64,000 nt of DNA from Hygrocybe punicea (GCA_963556145.1 OY744466.1:1302001-1366000); one strand, 5' to 3'. Shown: positions 44,847 to 56,639, numbered from the stretch's first letter. Numbers and translations are program-made. Notes: generated by a model not told the origin, from the letters alone.

Positions 44847-46055
44847 CATGTGGGTTTCAATACCCGTGCATATGACTACACATACAGCATACTGGCTGGT
44901 GCCGGGCATGTTTGCTACATGAAAAAGTGTCAGAAATCGCAACAAATCAAGATAAATTCACATTTTAGGTTGCAGGCCAGTACCCACACCATACCCATCT
45001 GGCACCTCCCCATTTCCATGGCCATCATCCCAGCCTTGCTCTTGCTTGATGTGGACATTGGCTAGGTGGGTCTATGTGAGCTCTGCAAATAGTAAACAGA
45101 AACCAAAACATTACCTGTGCAGTGGCATGCATGTGGGAGCACCACCCACACACTCCTCTACACCATACTCAGGACTCCATATGCTGGGTAAGACAGTGTT
45201 GGCATTGGCATTTGCATGGCATTGCCCATTGGGTGTTGGGTGGCTAGAATTGATTAGTGACATCAGAATGTAAACAAAAGATGAATCTGCATGATTTGGA
45301 GGTACCCCCAGACCCATTTGCCCGGTGCCTAGCATCCTTTGTGCAGCCTTAGCGGTGGTTTACAATGAACAGGGGGAAGATTACCTATTTAGGACTTGAG
45401 CCAAAGCTGAGCTAAGCTGTTCCTTTGGCAACAGCTCAGCTTGGCTACTGGAGCCGTAAATGGAAGGAGCTGGGAAAAGCCAAGCCAAGCCGAGCTTAGC
45501 TGAGCCATGGCAACACTAGTACAAATCATGTATTATAGTTTATTTGTTTAATTAGGTGGATCCCATTTTGGGTGAATTTCCGCGCTGTGGGTAAGGCACA
45601 GCATGGGTACGGGTTTACCCATGGTTATTCCAAAATGGGTAACACAGGTTTGGGTACAGTGTTTTGGTTTGCACACCATGTCAAAACTGTACCCATGATC
45701 CACAGGTGATGGGTTTTCACAGGTCTGTCACAGGTAGGTTTTTTCTTTGCTATTTACTTTATTTTCAACATTAATTTCTTACTTTAGCTAAGTTCTGATA
45801 TTTTCTAACACCACAACTGTGACAAATGCAAACACAACAACAACAACATGAAAACCCACAAATGACAACCATGACAATGACAACCACAACCACGACAACC
45901 CCGCACACCACAAACGGACCACCAAAGTCGTGACAGCGACAACAACAATGGAAAGGAAAGCTGGGAGGGTGGTATGCCCACCTACCAGCCCAGGTATGTC
46001 CCCCCAAATCCAGTCCCAATGACATCAGCTAACAAGGGGAATGAACAACAGTCCC
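44847..46055. repeat. old hAT-like and simple-repeat debris
   Basis: More CATGGGTA / TACCCATG blocks (45600-45740), a stretch of AGCTGAGC / GCTTAGCTGAGCC repeats at 45390-45515 ending in GGCAACACTAG, which resembles a hAT terminus, and an ACA/ACCACA-rich tract at 45820-45915. No gene seen. Confidence 0.4.
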
Positions 46056-46113
46056 ACCTTGTGAACACACCCCAGCTGTGTCAATTGACATGCAGACGCT
46101 GTAATGGTGAGGT
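46056..46113. repeat. TCAATTGA dyad, copy D
   Basis: Centre at 46081-46088, arms ACCTTGTGAAC and TGAGGT symmetric about it. Its right arm overlaps the first 14 bases of the Gypsy-type LTR at 46100. Confidence 0.55.
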
Positions 46114-46876
46114 TGGGGTGGCTATGGAATAATGATCCTAACCTGGGGGGTGTCAGCGTAGAAGTGACAGGGAATAGTTTAGCAAGCTTCAGTGAAATGA
46201 TAAGAAACTAAGAGTAGAAAGCCACCAAGTAAAACTACTGATAACTAATAAGACCGGTTGAAGCTGATGATGTCGGGTACGGTGGGTCGGGTGTCGGGTA
46301 ATGAGGGATATAGGAATAAAGATGGTAGAATGATGGGGAGAGTGTTGAGGAAACCGACAAGTTATATGAGCAATGGATTTTACTGAGAGACTGAGTCTGA
46401 GTGAGGGGAAACGGGGGAACTGGTTTCTTATTATGATACGGCGCTTGGGCACCATTTTTATACTACAAAAATCTTTATCTAGATTCAGATGAGAGTCCTC
46501 GGCCGATAAGAGAGAACAAAGAGGAATGGAAATGGGGAAATGAGAAGAGGGTTGTGATGCAACGATGACAGGAAAATGGAGGGGAAAGCAAATATCCAAG
46601 AAAACGATCTAAAGATTCATACCTATCTCTGAAAGGATGAAGGGATGCATATATAAGGCAAGTCCAAAGTTGGGATTCGAGTCTGATGAGATCCGTCTGC
46701 GATAATTGGGATTCCATGAGTTTAGGAGGTGGACCGACCTGGTACGCGAGTGGCTGTGCTAGTCAGTATGCATCGGGTTACGTCGGGTTTGAGCGTGGAT
46801 CGCTAGAGATGTCGGGTTTGAGCGGATTTGTGAGATATTGGGTTTTACGGCCTCAGAGGGTTGAGAGCCCTCGACA
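46100..46876 (-). repeat. Gypsy-type LTR (copy 1, 777 bp)
   Basis: TG...CA ends; closely matches 61627-62402 along its whole length with few substitutions. On its right edge the minus strand reads CCAAGGAGA, a possible polypurine tract, so this looks like the 3' LTR of a minus-strand element. The flanking pentamers do not match each other, so it is not a clean solo LTR. Confidence 0.8.
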
Positions 46877-47169
46877 TCTCCTTGGGTCTTCTAATAGAGA
46901 CCATCCATGGTCGACAATATGGGGTCTCCAAATGTGGGGCATGAGTGTGGCTAATCATGTGAGCAGCCAAACAATGGCAAAGTAAAAAATTTAAAAAAAA
47001 CATCTTCGTTGATTCATCTTTTCTAACTTCGCTCCAAAACTCCCACCTCAACTTACGCAATGGCCAGCCACTATGACGTCTACCTCGCATTCCTCAGAAG
47101 CATGGATGCAGAGACTTGGACAGATTACCAGGACACTGTCGACCAAATTGCTGTGTTCCACAACGATGG

Positions 47170-47401
47170 TGTGGTGAACGCGGCCTTTGTAGGCACGGAT
47201 TCGGGGTGTGCAAGTTCTTGTCATTGGGGTGAAAACCCAAAACTCAGCTTGTTTGTAACTATGTACACAAGCCACTATATAGGTACTGTATAGTATCTAT
47301 AAAAGGGAGTGTATGAAGGAAATGGAATATAATGAAGAGAGGGGAATGCAGAGGGAAGGAAAATAGAAGAATACGTGCCCACAGAGATATGGATCTCTAC
47401 A
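47170..47401 (-). repeat. LTR of the LARD-like element, left
   Basis: 232 bp beginning TGTGGTGAACG and ending GGATCTCTACA, with TATATAGGTACTGTATAG inside. Confidence 0.88.
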
Positions 47402-48419
47402 TCCACAGGGGACTCTAATAATGACTGCCCTCAGTCATAAACACAAGGATAATAAAGAAATAAAAAATAAAAAAGGGAGGGAATTAAAGTGGGTGGGGAA
47501 TATACTCAAAGATAAAATAAAAACTCAAACCACAAGCTGCCTCTTTTCCAGACTCTCTATCCTTTCTGACACCTCTGCTAATCTCTGCTCGAAAATCTTG
47601 AGGGCCTTGAGGGTGATTATGACAAGCTTGATGGCAAGTGAGGTTGCTGGAGGAAGATCATTGGTGACAACAGACTGGGTAGAGTCAGGATCAGGTGCTG
47701 AGGGGGAAGAGATTCTGAAAAGTCCATTGAGGACATGTGGGAAGGGGTTGTCGAGGGGTATTGGGGTCAAAGGTGGTGCGGGTGAGGGTGAAGCAAGAGG
47801 GAAGGGGAGGTCATTGAAGGCAGAGGGTCCATGTACTAAACTCATAGAGTAAATAGGTAGGATGGGGGGAGACAATGGCAGGGATGTAGGCAAAGGTGCA
47901 GGGATGGAGACGTGGGCATAGGACGATGGAGACAGGGGTATGAGGTCAAGGAATGGATGTTGACAGCCAATGAGCGTGGGTCTGTGGATATGTAGAAGTG
48001 GGGTCTGGGGATCTTTGTGCGCGGTTGGGAACGACAACAGGGATGTTGACGGGAGTGACAGGACTTGGGCATGGGTGTAGGGATTTGGTTGCGGGTGTGT
48101 CGGGTCGGGGAACAGGCTTGGGTGGCCGGTGGGCATGGGTTCGTGGTTGTGGATAGTCGGGGGCTTCGTTTGAGCTCGCAAATGGACAGGGGGGGTGTCG
48201 TGGGGTTGGTCAAGGGCGTAGGTGGTTGAACGGGGGTGGATGAGGATGGGGATGGCTTGGGATTGGGGGTCGAGAGTGGGGGTCGAGGTGGGGTGATGTG
48301 GCGGCTCGCGTGGGATGAAGAGGGACTCATTTCACACAGGGAGGGGCCATACAGAGGTCCGGGGGCATGAATGAGAGTGTGGGGGCTGGCATATGCAGTG
48401 GTCATTGGCCTCAGATGGT

Positions 48420-48778
48420 GGGATGTGGGGGTTGGCTGTTGGGTGATGTGGCACAGCGTTGAGGGCTCGAATGCCGCGGGGATGGCTTGTATGGTGTCAT
48501 GACAGGCGTTGAGTGGCCTTGGGAAGTGGTACGAGGCGGCGGGTGGTCCAGCAAAGGTGTGAGCAGCTGGAGATGTCGAGTAGGCGGGGGTATGAGGTGG
48601 GATGGCGTGGGATGGCGTTGGGGACTCAATAACGGCAGCAGCAGCTGGTAGGAACTCACGAGGGGTGCTGTGGGGTGCTGGGAAGCGGTGCGAGGCGGCG
48701 GGATGTCTAACGATGGTGGGAGAGGCCGGGGACGTCGAATAGGTGGGTGTATGATGCTGAGTGACGTGGCACGCACGT
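48420..48778. repeat. ~160-bp tandem array, part 1
   Basis: About two units of the array described at 49709-50600, separated from it by an LTR insertion. Shared blocks include GATGTCGAGTAGGCGGG, GAGGCGGCGGG and GTGGCAC. Confidence 0.7.
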
Positions 48779-49708
48779 TGTAGATGCGGGTTCTTGGTGG
48801 CTTCAGAACAATAAAGAAAAAGATAAATGATCCTAGCCTGAGGGTGTCAGCGTAGAAGTGACGGTGGATAAGTCAGTGTCGGGAATGGTAGTAAAAGGTG
48901 GAAATAGAAGTAAAAGTGTAAGCCGCCGTGTAAAACTAAACATATAACGATGAATCCGGCGATGGACGGAGTGAAAACGGACTAATAACGATGAACCCGA
49001 CGGTGAACGGACTGAAAACAAATGAACCCGACGATGCCAACGATGTCGGGTATGGCGGGTCAGGTTGAGTCGGGTCGGAAATGATGAACGAATAAAGGAA
49101 CTACGATAAAGATTACGAGGTCAACTACGAAAAGCTAAGGGTCTACAAGGATGAGCATATGAAGGGATTAAAATGTGCTTCTGACTATGAGGGAAACGGG
49201 GACTAATGGTATCTCTTTTTTTTGTACGGTCGTCGGGGACCGTTTTTATAGTACAGGAGTGAGTAATCTACTTTTGGACATGTCTACTTGGGCCAATAGG
49301 AACTATAAAGAAAAGATGAAATGGAGATGTGGAAAGGGGGGTTGCAATGCGACGAAGACAGGAAATGGAGGGGAAAACAAATATGCAAGGAAAAGATCTA
49401 GAAAGTCCTACATATCTCCGAAAGGATGAGGGGATGCATAAATAAGGTAAGTCCGAAGTCAGGGATTGAGTCCGATGAGATCCATCTGCTATAATTAGAA
49501 CTCCAGGGCTTCTGAGGCTGCCGGATTTGGTCCAAAAGCGGCTGTGACGAAGCGGCATACATCGGGTCATGTCAGTCACATCACGTCACGTCACGTCGGG
49601 TTACGTCGGGTTGCATCGGGTTCGAGTGTGGATTGCTAGAGACGTCGGGTTTGAGCGGATTCGTGATATATTGAGGATACGGACTCAGAGGGACGTTGAC
49701 CCTCTACA
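48779..49708 (-). repeat. diverged Gypsy-type LTR (copy 3)
   Basis: Related to the LTRs at 46100 and 61627 (shared ATGATCCTA-CCT, GTGTCAGCGTAGAAGTGAC, GGGTTTGAGCGGATT and the end CCCTCTACA) but longer and clearly diverged. It interrupts the tandem array. No target duplication recognised. Confidence 0.7.
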
Positions 49709-50600
49709 GTGTGGGACCTTGTTAATGGCAGGGGCAGCTTGTGGAGGCTTGTGAAGGATGGTGTGGGGACTTGGGGTTGTACGAGGCGGCAGGTCATCCA
49801 ATGAAGGGAGGTGAGGCCGGGGATGTCGAATAGGCAGGTGCATGAGGCGGATTGATGTGGCACGCGAGTGGAGCCTCGAGAATGGCAGGAGTGGCTGGTA
49901 CGGACTTGTGAGGGACGCTGTGGGGTGCTGAGATGTCGTACGAGGCGGCGGAGTGTCCAACGAATGAGTGAGCGGCCAGGGATGTCAAGTAGATGGGTGC
50001 ATGAGGCGGATTGACGTTGCATGGCGTTAGGGACTCGATAACAGTGGGGACGGCTTGTACGAACTTGCGAGGGACGCCATGAGGTGCTGGGAGGCTGTAC
50101 GAGGCGGCGGGATGTCCAACAAAGGGGGGCGAGGGAGGTTACGTCAAATATGCGTGTGCATATGGCGGAGTGATGTGGCACAGCGTGGGGAGCTCAAACA
50201 TGGTGGGGACGGCTTGCACGGACTCGCGAGTGGCAATGGAGGGTGCTGGGATGTGGTACAAGGTGGCAGGTGGTCCAACGAAGGGAGGCGAGGCTGGGGA
50301 TGTCGAATAGGCAGGTCTGTGAGGCGGAGTGACGTGGCACGCGAGTGGGGTCTCAATAACGGCAGAGGCGGCTCGTGAGGGCTTGTGAAGGACGGTGGGG
50401 AGCTCTGGGAGGCCGTACGTGGTGGCGGGTAGTCCAACAAAGGTGGGAGGGGCTGTGGGTGTCGACTTGCTGGCGGCATGAGGCGGGTTGGCATGACCAG
50501 CGGCCGTGTCATCCAAACGGCATGGGAACGGCTCGTTAGGGGCACTGAAGGTGAACGGGGGGGTGTATGAGCACATCGGGGATGGTCTGTGACATGGTAC
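49709..50600. repeat. ~160-bp tandem array, part 2
   Basis: The block GATGTCGAATAGGCAGGT-like / GAGGCGG / GTGGCACGCG recurs near 49822, 49980, 50141, 50298 and 50459 (spacing 157-161). On the minus strand many units still read a 53-residue repeat around CHITPP...PAYSTSPASPPFVG, so the array may descend from a coding repeat. Stops and frame changes exclude an intact gene. Confidence 0.7.
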
Positions 50601-51476
50601 AAGGCCGGGAGATGCGGGAGGCTCGGGGTCACGTTTCTGATGTTGTAGGGCCTGGGACTCGATGGACTGGGTCCACCACGGCGACGACGTCGTGTGTGGG
50701 GGTGCTGGGGCCTGTGTGGACGCGTACGAGGTGGTTCGTGGGGGGTAGACACGTGGTGATGTGGTTGGTGGCCTGGATACATGGGTTTGTGATTGGTGAC
50801 GTGGCACGTCCAGTTCATCGAAATGGGGTGGGAACAGCTCATCCGGGACGTTGGCGGTGAACGGGGGCTGTTGGGATGCGAAACGGGGGCGTTGGACGTC
50901 AAATGTGGGTGTGCCGGGTGGGGTATCACCATGATGGGGCGCTGCGCGTTGTTGGTAATCCGATGATATGCAGTCTCTCCCTTTGGGCACGGAATCTCTT
51001 ATAGGATCCAATTCTACTTTCCCTATGACTCTTCTGCATCCTGCGTACATGTACAACATCAGCGCGCCGCCCGCGACTTACGCCGATCGACACGCGCGTG
51101 ACTGCGACATCTTCACTGTATCTTAACTGCACAACCCGGTCTCAATACGCTGAAACACGACTGTTAAACATGTCCTATACGTTCGGACACCAAGTCCGAT
51201 ACCAGAAATGTAATTCATCCAGTTTATCTTTGTCTTTTCACCGACTTTCATGTGATATTCGCCGTTATTTCAAATCCTTCGCTATTCCGTTCCCGTTTCG
51301 TTGCTTTCATGCGATATTTTGCTGCATTTCTATTTCACTCATCCACCCTTAAACCCCTATCCCTTTAGAATATAAAAAATGTCCTGTAGTAGAAAATAAA
51401 GGACGAAGAACCCAGTTCTCCCCTCCCCACTAGTTTGCATCTTAAGTTTAAAAATCCAGTCATTCCTACTCCAATC
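50601..51476. other. interior of the LARD-like element
   Basis: GC-rich continuation of the array to about 50950 (two copies of a GGGAACRGCTC...GTGAACGGGGG block near 50525 and 50830), then ordinary-looking AT-rich DNA. No gene recognised. Confidence 0.4.
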
Positions 51477-51796
51477 TAGGGAAATGCAGGGGTAATCCCA
51501 GGATACATTTGTCTGTATCCGTACTCGTACTCCCCACAGATACGGATGCAATATCCACGGATTTTACCCACGGATTCGCGATCAAAATGAGCTGGAGATC
51601 ATCCAAAACGGTCAAGAATTGACTGAGATAGAGTCCAATCAATGTTTAGTCTCTATCTCAGTCAATTCTTGACCGTTTTGGATGATCTCCGGCTCATTTT
51701 GAAGCCCACGGATACGAGAATCTGTATCCGTACTCGTACTCTTAAGAGTACGGATACCTGCGGAAAAGGATTTACCCTTATCCCTGCATTTCCCTA
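51477..51796. mobile_element. 320-bp hAT-type MITE, copy 2
   Basis: Reverse complement of the element at 38256-38575, with no difference seen. Flanked by its own 8-bp duplication CTCCAATC (51469-51476, 51797-51804). Confidence 0.93.
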
Positions 51797-51804
51797 CTCC
51801 AATC

Positions 51805-52821
51805 TGCGTCTTTTCTCATTGCGCACTCTCCGCTATCGCGACCCAAGTCGTAGTGTAGAACCCTCATCTCGTCGTGTCATCGCTGTGTATCGCGCTGTCA
51901 TCTAGGACACCCAGTTAAGCCTTCCGATTCTTGTTTATCACTGCGTTGCGATATCGCATTATTTCACGACTTTCTGCGTTTGTTTATTTGATCGCGCATA
52001 TTATCGCACATTATCGCGTTATACTCGGGAGTGTCCCAAGTCGCGTTCGCACCCTTGCGATGTTTTCATCTTTTATTATCTCTTTATCCAGGGTCATAGA
52101 TGTGGAAACCATATCACCAAGACAACAGAAAGCAGCCACGTGGGCTGCATCTGGCATATCGAATCCGTGTACGTAGTTCCGTTGAGTTTAGAGGGGGCGT
52201 GAGGGGGTGTCCGAGCATTGTCTGGCGGCACCAGAACGGGTTGGCAGCGGGTTCGACGGGTTGGGATATGCTTTCCCGTGCAGGACCCTCTGTAACAACT
52301 AACCGGTACGTACTTTTGTCCACAGGCACAAAAACCTTCCCTTTGCTTCTCTTTTTCACCTAATCCAACTTGTAGTTCTTCTAGTTCTCGAACCTGACTC
52401 ATTTCGGGTACTTGTGCTACACTTGGCGTATTTTTGTCGTTTTTGGGGTCTTCGGAGGTGGAAGTCGGGCGGAAAACAAAGGAATGGAAGTAGATGGCGA
52501 TGTAATACATGAGAACATAGGAAAAAGAGAGAATGAAGCTGAGGAAAATTGACAATAAACGAAAGTTGGGTTCGTCGGCATGTGACGTGTCACTGGCTCT
52601 GGGACTTGCGAGGGGGAATGGCTGCCATTGGGGAGGCACAAGAAACCTATAAATAAGCAAGTGGAGGCTGGATAACATCTTCAAGAAGCTTTTGAAGCTA
52701 CGAGGCGACGACGAGGCGCAGGAAATCTTTTTTTGCAGCCGAAAAAGAGGGTTTTTATGCCAAAAGTGGCAAACAGGGTATAGAAATACAAGGAGAGTGA
52801 AGTGAGCTGACAGATCCTCAC
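51805..52821. other. 5'-side interior of the LARD-like element
   Basis: Leader-like region just inside the 5' LTR. A 279-residue minus-strand open frame (52094-52933) runs into the LTR and shows no gag, protease or pol feature; I treat it as non-coding. Confidence 0.4.
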
Positions 52822-52834
52822 GGTGGGCTCCAGA

Positions 52835-53066
52835 TGTGGTGAATGCGGCCTTTGTAGGTGCGGATTCGGGGTGTGCAAGTTCTTGTCGTTGGGGTGAAAA
52901 CCCAAAACTCAGCTTGTTTGTAATTATGTACACAAGCCACTATATAGGTACTGTATAGTATCTATAAAAGGGAGTGTATGAAGGAAATGGAATATAATGA
53001 AGAGAGGGGAATGCAGAGGGAAGGAAAATAGAAGAATATGTGCCCACAGAGATATGGATCTCTACA
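52835..53066 (-). repeat. LTR of the LARD-like element, right
   Basis: 232 bp, same ends as the left copy; adjacent on its left to the primer-site-like GGTGGGCTCCAGA. Confidence 0.88.
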
Positions 53067-54240
53067 ATGGGTATGTGGGGATGATCGAAGGAAACAAAGG
53101 CCCAGCCCAGCAGTGGTTGATTGGCTGCAGGAAAGTCATGGTGAGTTCTCTATCTGGAGAGGAGATTCTGCATGACTAATACCATCCATCAGCGGGCATA
53201 TAACGGTATCATGGCTGAACTCAAAACCATGGGCAAAGAGATAGTGATGCCCTCTCTATGGGAAGATTGGCAGGCGTACACGGATGCACTGGAAGAGTGG
53301 TTGACTGAGACCACTGAGCAGGCTAGACATGAGGAGGAAGATACGAAATGGCAGGTGGATGAGGAGGTGGCTGCATGGGAAGAGGAAAGAAGACCATTGG
53401 CAGAGGCAGAGAAAAGGTGAATGGCAGCAGAGGAAAGGCGGGAAAGGCTTAGGATAGAGCAGGAAATGCAGCAGTGGATGCAGGAGGCAGACTGGGTTGA
53501 GAGGGAGGCAGCCATGTATCGATGGCAGATCAGCGAGGAGCAGCGAGCTCAAGCAAACCTCGCAAACACATCAGTCGCGGGTGAACCAGAGACTAGGCCG
53601 ATTCCGGAGGGCAAAGTTGCAGTCGGATCAGAAGAAGGCCCCATCGACCCGCGACCAGAGGAACCAGCTGATCTAGGTGATGTGGATATGCTGGGAGTAG
53701 ATATCAAAGATTTGGCTGGTATGATGGTGAGTTCCCTTATCGGTTATTTATTCTTTAATCGCTGAGCTTCGTAACAGTTCACTGGGCTGTTTCCTTTGCA
53801 AGCCTGCACCAATTGCATTAAGGCTCAAGAGGCATGTCAAGGAGTGATGGGATACATGTGCGAACGATGCTGCAAGCTGAAGAAGAGGTGCACCAATGTG
53901 ATGCATCAGACAGGTGGGGGACAATGCAAGACGGACACCGGTAAGGGAAAAGAGGTGGTGGGTGGTATGAGGAAACCACTCATGTTTACTACTAAACCGA
54001 TCCAGACAAGGCCCACTCAGGCATCAACAAGTAAGCAGTGAGTCAAAGAGGTGGAGTCGGAATCGGACGAGGAGGAGGAGACGGATGGGGAGCAGCCAAC
54101 AAAAAGGCATAGGGCGGATTCCGGAGCCAACCCGTTCGATGGGGTGATAGAAAGTTTTGGGAGTGTTTCCGCGTGAGTTGGGGGCCCTGGGTGCTCAGGT
54201 AAATAAGCATCTAATCCAATTTGGCCAGCAGTTCAACAGG

Positions 54241-56639
54241 TCTCCTCACTGGCCGTCTCCATCCCCGTCGCCGTCCTCTGGCTCGTATGTGCCCTCGCCA
54301 TCGTCGTTGCCGCTGTGGCTGTCTTGGCCATCTGTCTCGGTCGTTGGCGCATCCTCATACCCAGCCTCGTGGCCTCATTTCCATGGCCATTTTCATCAGC
54401 ATCTGTTCTGTTTGCTGGGGTGGCCGTGGCGTTGTTTTCTGGGCTGGTGTTGGTTGCAGTTCGGGTTCGCCTGTGTTTGTCGTGGGTGTAGCTGCAATCA
54501 TTAATAATCATTAGCACACAACTCACAAAAAAATTACAAAAAGACCTACCTTGGGTACTCTTCTGCACCCATTTCATGTTGTTGAAAACGAAGGAGTCGA
54601 ACTCCAACCAGCAGTTGCCGACTTCCCAAACGGGTTCAAGTTGCCAAACATGGAAGTGTGGCTGAAGTTTTTGAATCTTCTGGCATGCACAACAAGGCAT
54701 GTATATCCTCAAAAGATGTAAATATAGTATACCTACTCTCATCTCAAATTTCATATTTTATTTGGCCCTGCATAAAGAGCTATTCACAATTTATTCCATT
54801 CCTCTGCCAGAATTTGACCCTTAATGATCTAACTTTGTCTTAAAAGTCTGGAATTAATCTAAGGAGTACTTGAATAAGTACTCATTGTGGTACAAATAAG
54901 TGCCTGATTGTTGGTGGACCAGGACCTATGTTGCAGCCAGCAAATGCACAGAATTGTGCATTGTGGCTGGGCCACACCTCAACCGAAGTCAAAATCCAAA
55001 CTAGCTGCTTTACTTTGAACCTGTCATTTCTTGGCTACAACGGATGTCTGGGACCACCAAGTGCCAGGCACTGATTATCAATACAATAGATATGTTACAT
55101 AGTAGTTTCATGATTATTCTCATATTTTTCAGAGCAATATTGGTAATGTTGCACCTTAAGGGTCTGAAATTGGCAGGGAGGTATTAATGAATCATGGATA
55201 TCTCTCTATGTAGGCCATAATAAAATACAAAATTTGGGGAGGATGTAGTTAGAGGCTAATTCTATCCCTACATGGTCTTAAATGTGTTACACAGTTGTTG
55301 TGCTCCATGCAATTACACTGAGAAAAGTAAGATCTTGGTTATATATAAGGCAACTCGCGCCCATTTGGGCAATCGGCAACCTCCGGCGTGGGTTCAAATC
55401 GTCGCGTACTCCACGATGCGTCCACAAGAACAGTGACAGCAACAACATCAAGTAGAAGGTAAGTACAAGTCTCAAAACTTACTATCTATTACTATGCTAA
55501 CTAATATTGTTATTTTTATGTAGAACTTTCTCACTGCCACGCCATGGATGCCCCGCAACACGCACACCTGTGCCACGTCACGTCAATGCCCAACTCAAGG
55601 GCTGAAACAACGGATGGCAGGCAATGACAATGACAATGACGATGAGGGCAGAGATGGCCAGCCAGAGGACAACGACGGGATGGAGAAGGATAGCGATGGG
55701 ACAACAGGACGACGGGGCGACAACGACCATCAGGGGGATAACAACGACCATCCAGGACGATGACAACCATCCAGGGGACAACAAGGACAATGACGGGTAC
55801 AGAGCCGTGGATGACAACAACAACAACAATGATGACAACAACAACGAGAACCACCAGGAACAGGAACAACAGGGATGGGGACGAGGATGGCAGGGATGCA
55901 GACAACGAGGACAAGATACAGACAATGAGGACGAGGACGACAGGAATGAGAGAGGTATGTACATCCCACCCCTAGTCCCACCCTTCCTCCCTATCCCTCT
56001 CCCTCTCCCTCTCCATCTCCATCTCCGTCTCTGTCTCCATCTCCCTCCTGCCCTTCCCTCCTCCCCTCCCTCCTTACCCTTCTCCCACTCCCACTCCCAC
56101 CTCCCACTGCCACTACCACCTTCCTCCCACTCCACACCCACCTACCTTCCTCTCATCTGCCTCCTGCCATTGGTAATTTAATTATGTATTTGGATAGAAT
56201 AATCATTAAATTTACATGTCCATTTTAAGGAGTAGTGAGGCTATATGGATTCAAATTGGGAATTGAGTAATATTAAATAAAAAAGCACAATATTCCAAGT
56301 GGGGTAGGTTCTAATTTTGGTATAGATTGTCATTGGGCATAAGGAGCTCCTGTAAGGGCTGAGGCTAAGGATGAGATATTGTGCATTTGCAAAAGAAGAA
56401 TTTTGTAATTTTGCTATTGCTTGTGCATGTAATAATTGCATTTCAAATTATATTACATGGGACATATATGTGATGTATAGATGGAGACATTCTGATTATT
56501 TTTGATGACAAATTCTCAATAAACAATAGTTTCATCTGTTGTGAGCTCTGTTAATGTTGTCAATGTTCAATATGTCCTAGCAGACAGGTATGTGGCTCAA
56601 TCCTGTGGACCAACATGGGCCCACATTGCAGGAATGACT
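54241..56639. other. non-genic, low-complexity sequence
   Basis: C/T- and G-rich degenerate sequence to about 54500, AT-rich unique DNA to 55540, a GACAACAA / GATGACAAC-rich tract at 55620-55940 and a CCCTCTCC polypyrimidine tract at 55985-56150. A T-arm-like GGGTTCAAATCGTCG near 55390 is not a tRNA (see rejected). No gene supported. Confidence 0.45.

Larger units (their letters stand above)
47170..53066 (-). mobile_element. non-coding LTR element (LARD-like) inserted in the Cys-cluster gene
   Basis: Direct repeats of 232 bp at 47170-47401 and 52835-53066 (about six differences, several at CpG). ATGG lies on both outer flanks as a 4-bp target duplication, and the interrupted reading frame rejoins when the unit is removed. 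The primer-site-like block GGTGGGCTCCAGA (52822-52834) abuts the right repeat, giving minus orientation. No gag or pol motif was found in 5.4 kb of interior, which holds a tandem array, another LTR (48779-49708) and a MITE. The polypurine tract next to the left repeat is weak. Confidence 0.8.
47060..54240 (+). pseudogene. Cys-cluster gene cut in two by an LTR element
   Basis: ATG 47060 starts MASHYDVYLAFLRSMDAETW and runs to HNDG, where the LTR element 47170-53066 intervenes; the frame continues on the far side as YVGMIEGNKGPAQQWLIGC. A GTGAGT...CATCAG intron follows. Next come a helical, Glu/Arg/Trp-rich segment (LWEDWQAYTDALEEWL, EEVAAWEEERRPLAEAEKR), a TGA (53418), more coiled coil, a second intron, the Cys cluster CTNCIKAQEACQG...CERCCKLKKRC and a basic/acidic tail with TGA at 54039. 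Further similarity continues to about 54240 (ESDEEEETDG, KRHRADSGANPFDG, then a frameshift). The C-x2-C-x6-C...C-x2-CC-x5-C spacing recalls Zn-cluster-type proteins amplified in basidiomycete repeats. Function unknown; clearly dead here. Confidence 0.72.

Noticed and set aside
50139..51059. 306-residue Pro-rich open frame
   Set aside because: It is a by-product of the GC-rich tandem array; the repeat length is not a multiple of three throughout and another long frame overlaps it.
52094..52933. 279-residue open frame at the 5' side of the LARD-like element
   Set aside because: It begins inside the LTR, has no gag-like or Cys-knuckle motif, and its composition matches its non-coding surroundings.
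55330..55430. tRNA-like stretch with GGGTTCAAATCGTCG
   Set aside because: It resembles a T-arm, but the flanking bases do not form a T stem, no A-box or acceptor stem is visible, and there is no anticodon arm.
55624..56181. 185-residue Asp/Asn-rich frame
   Set aside because: Formed by GACAACAA-type and CCCTCTCC simple repeats.
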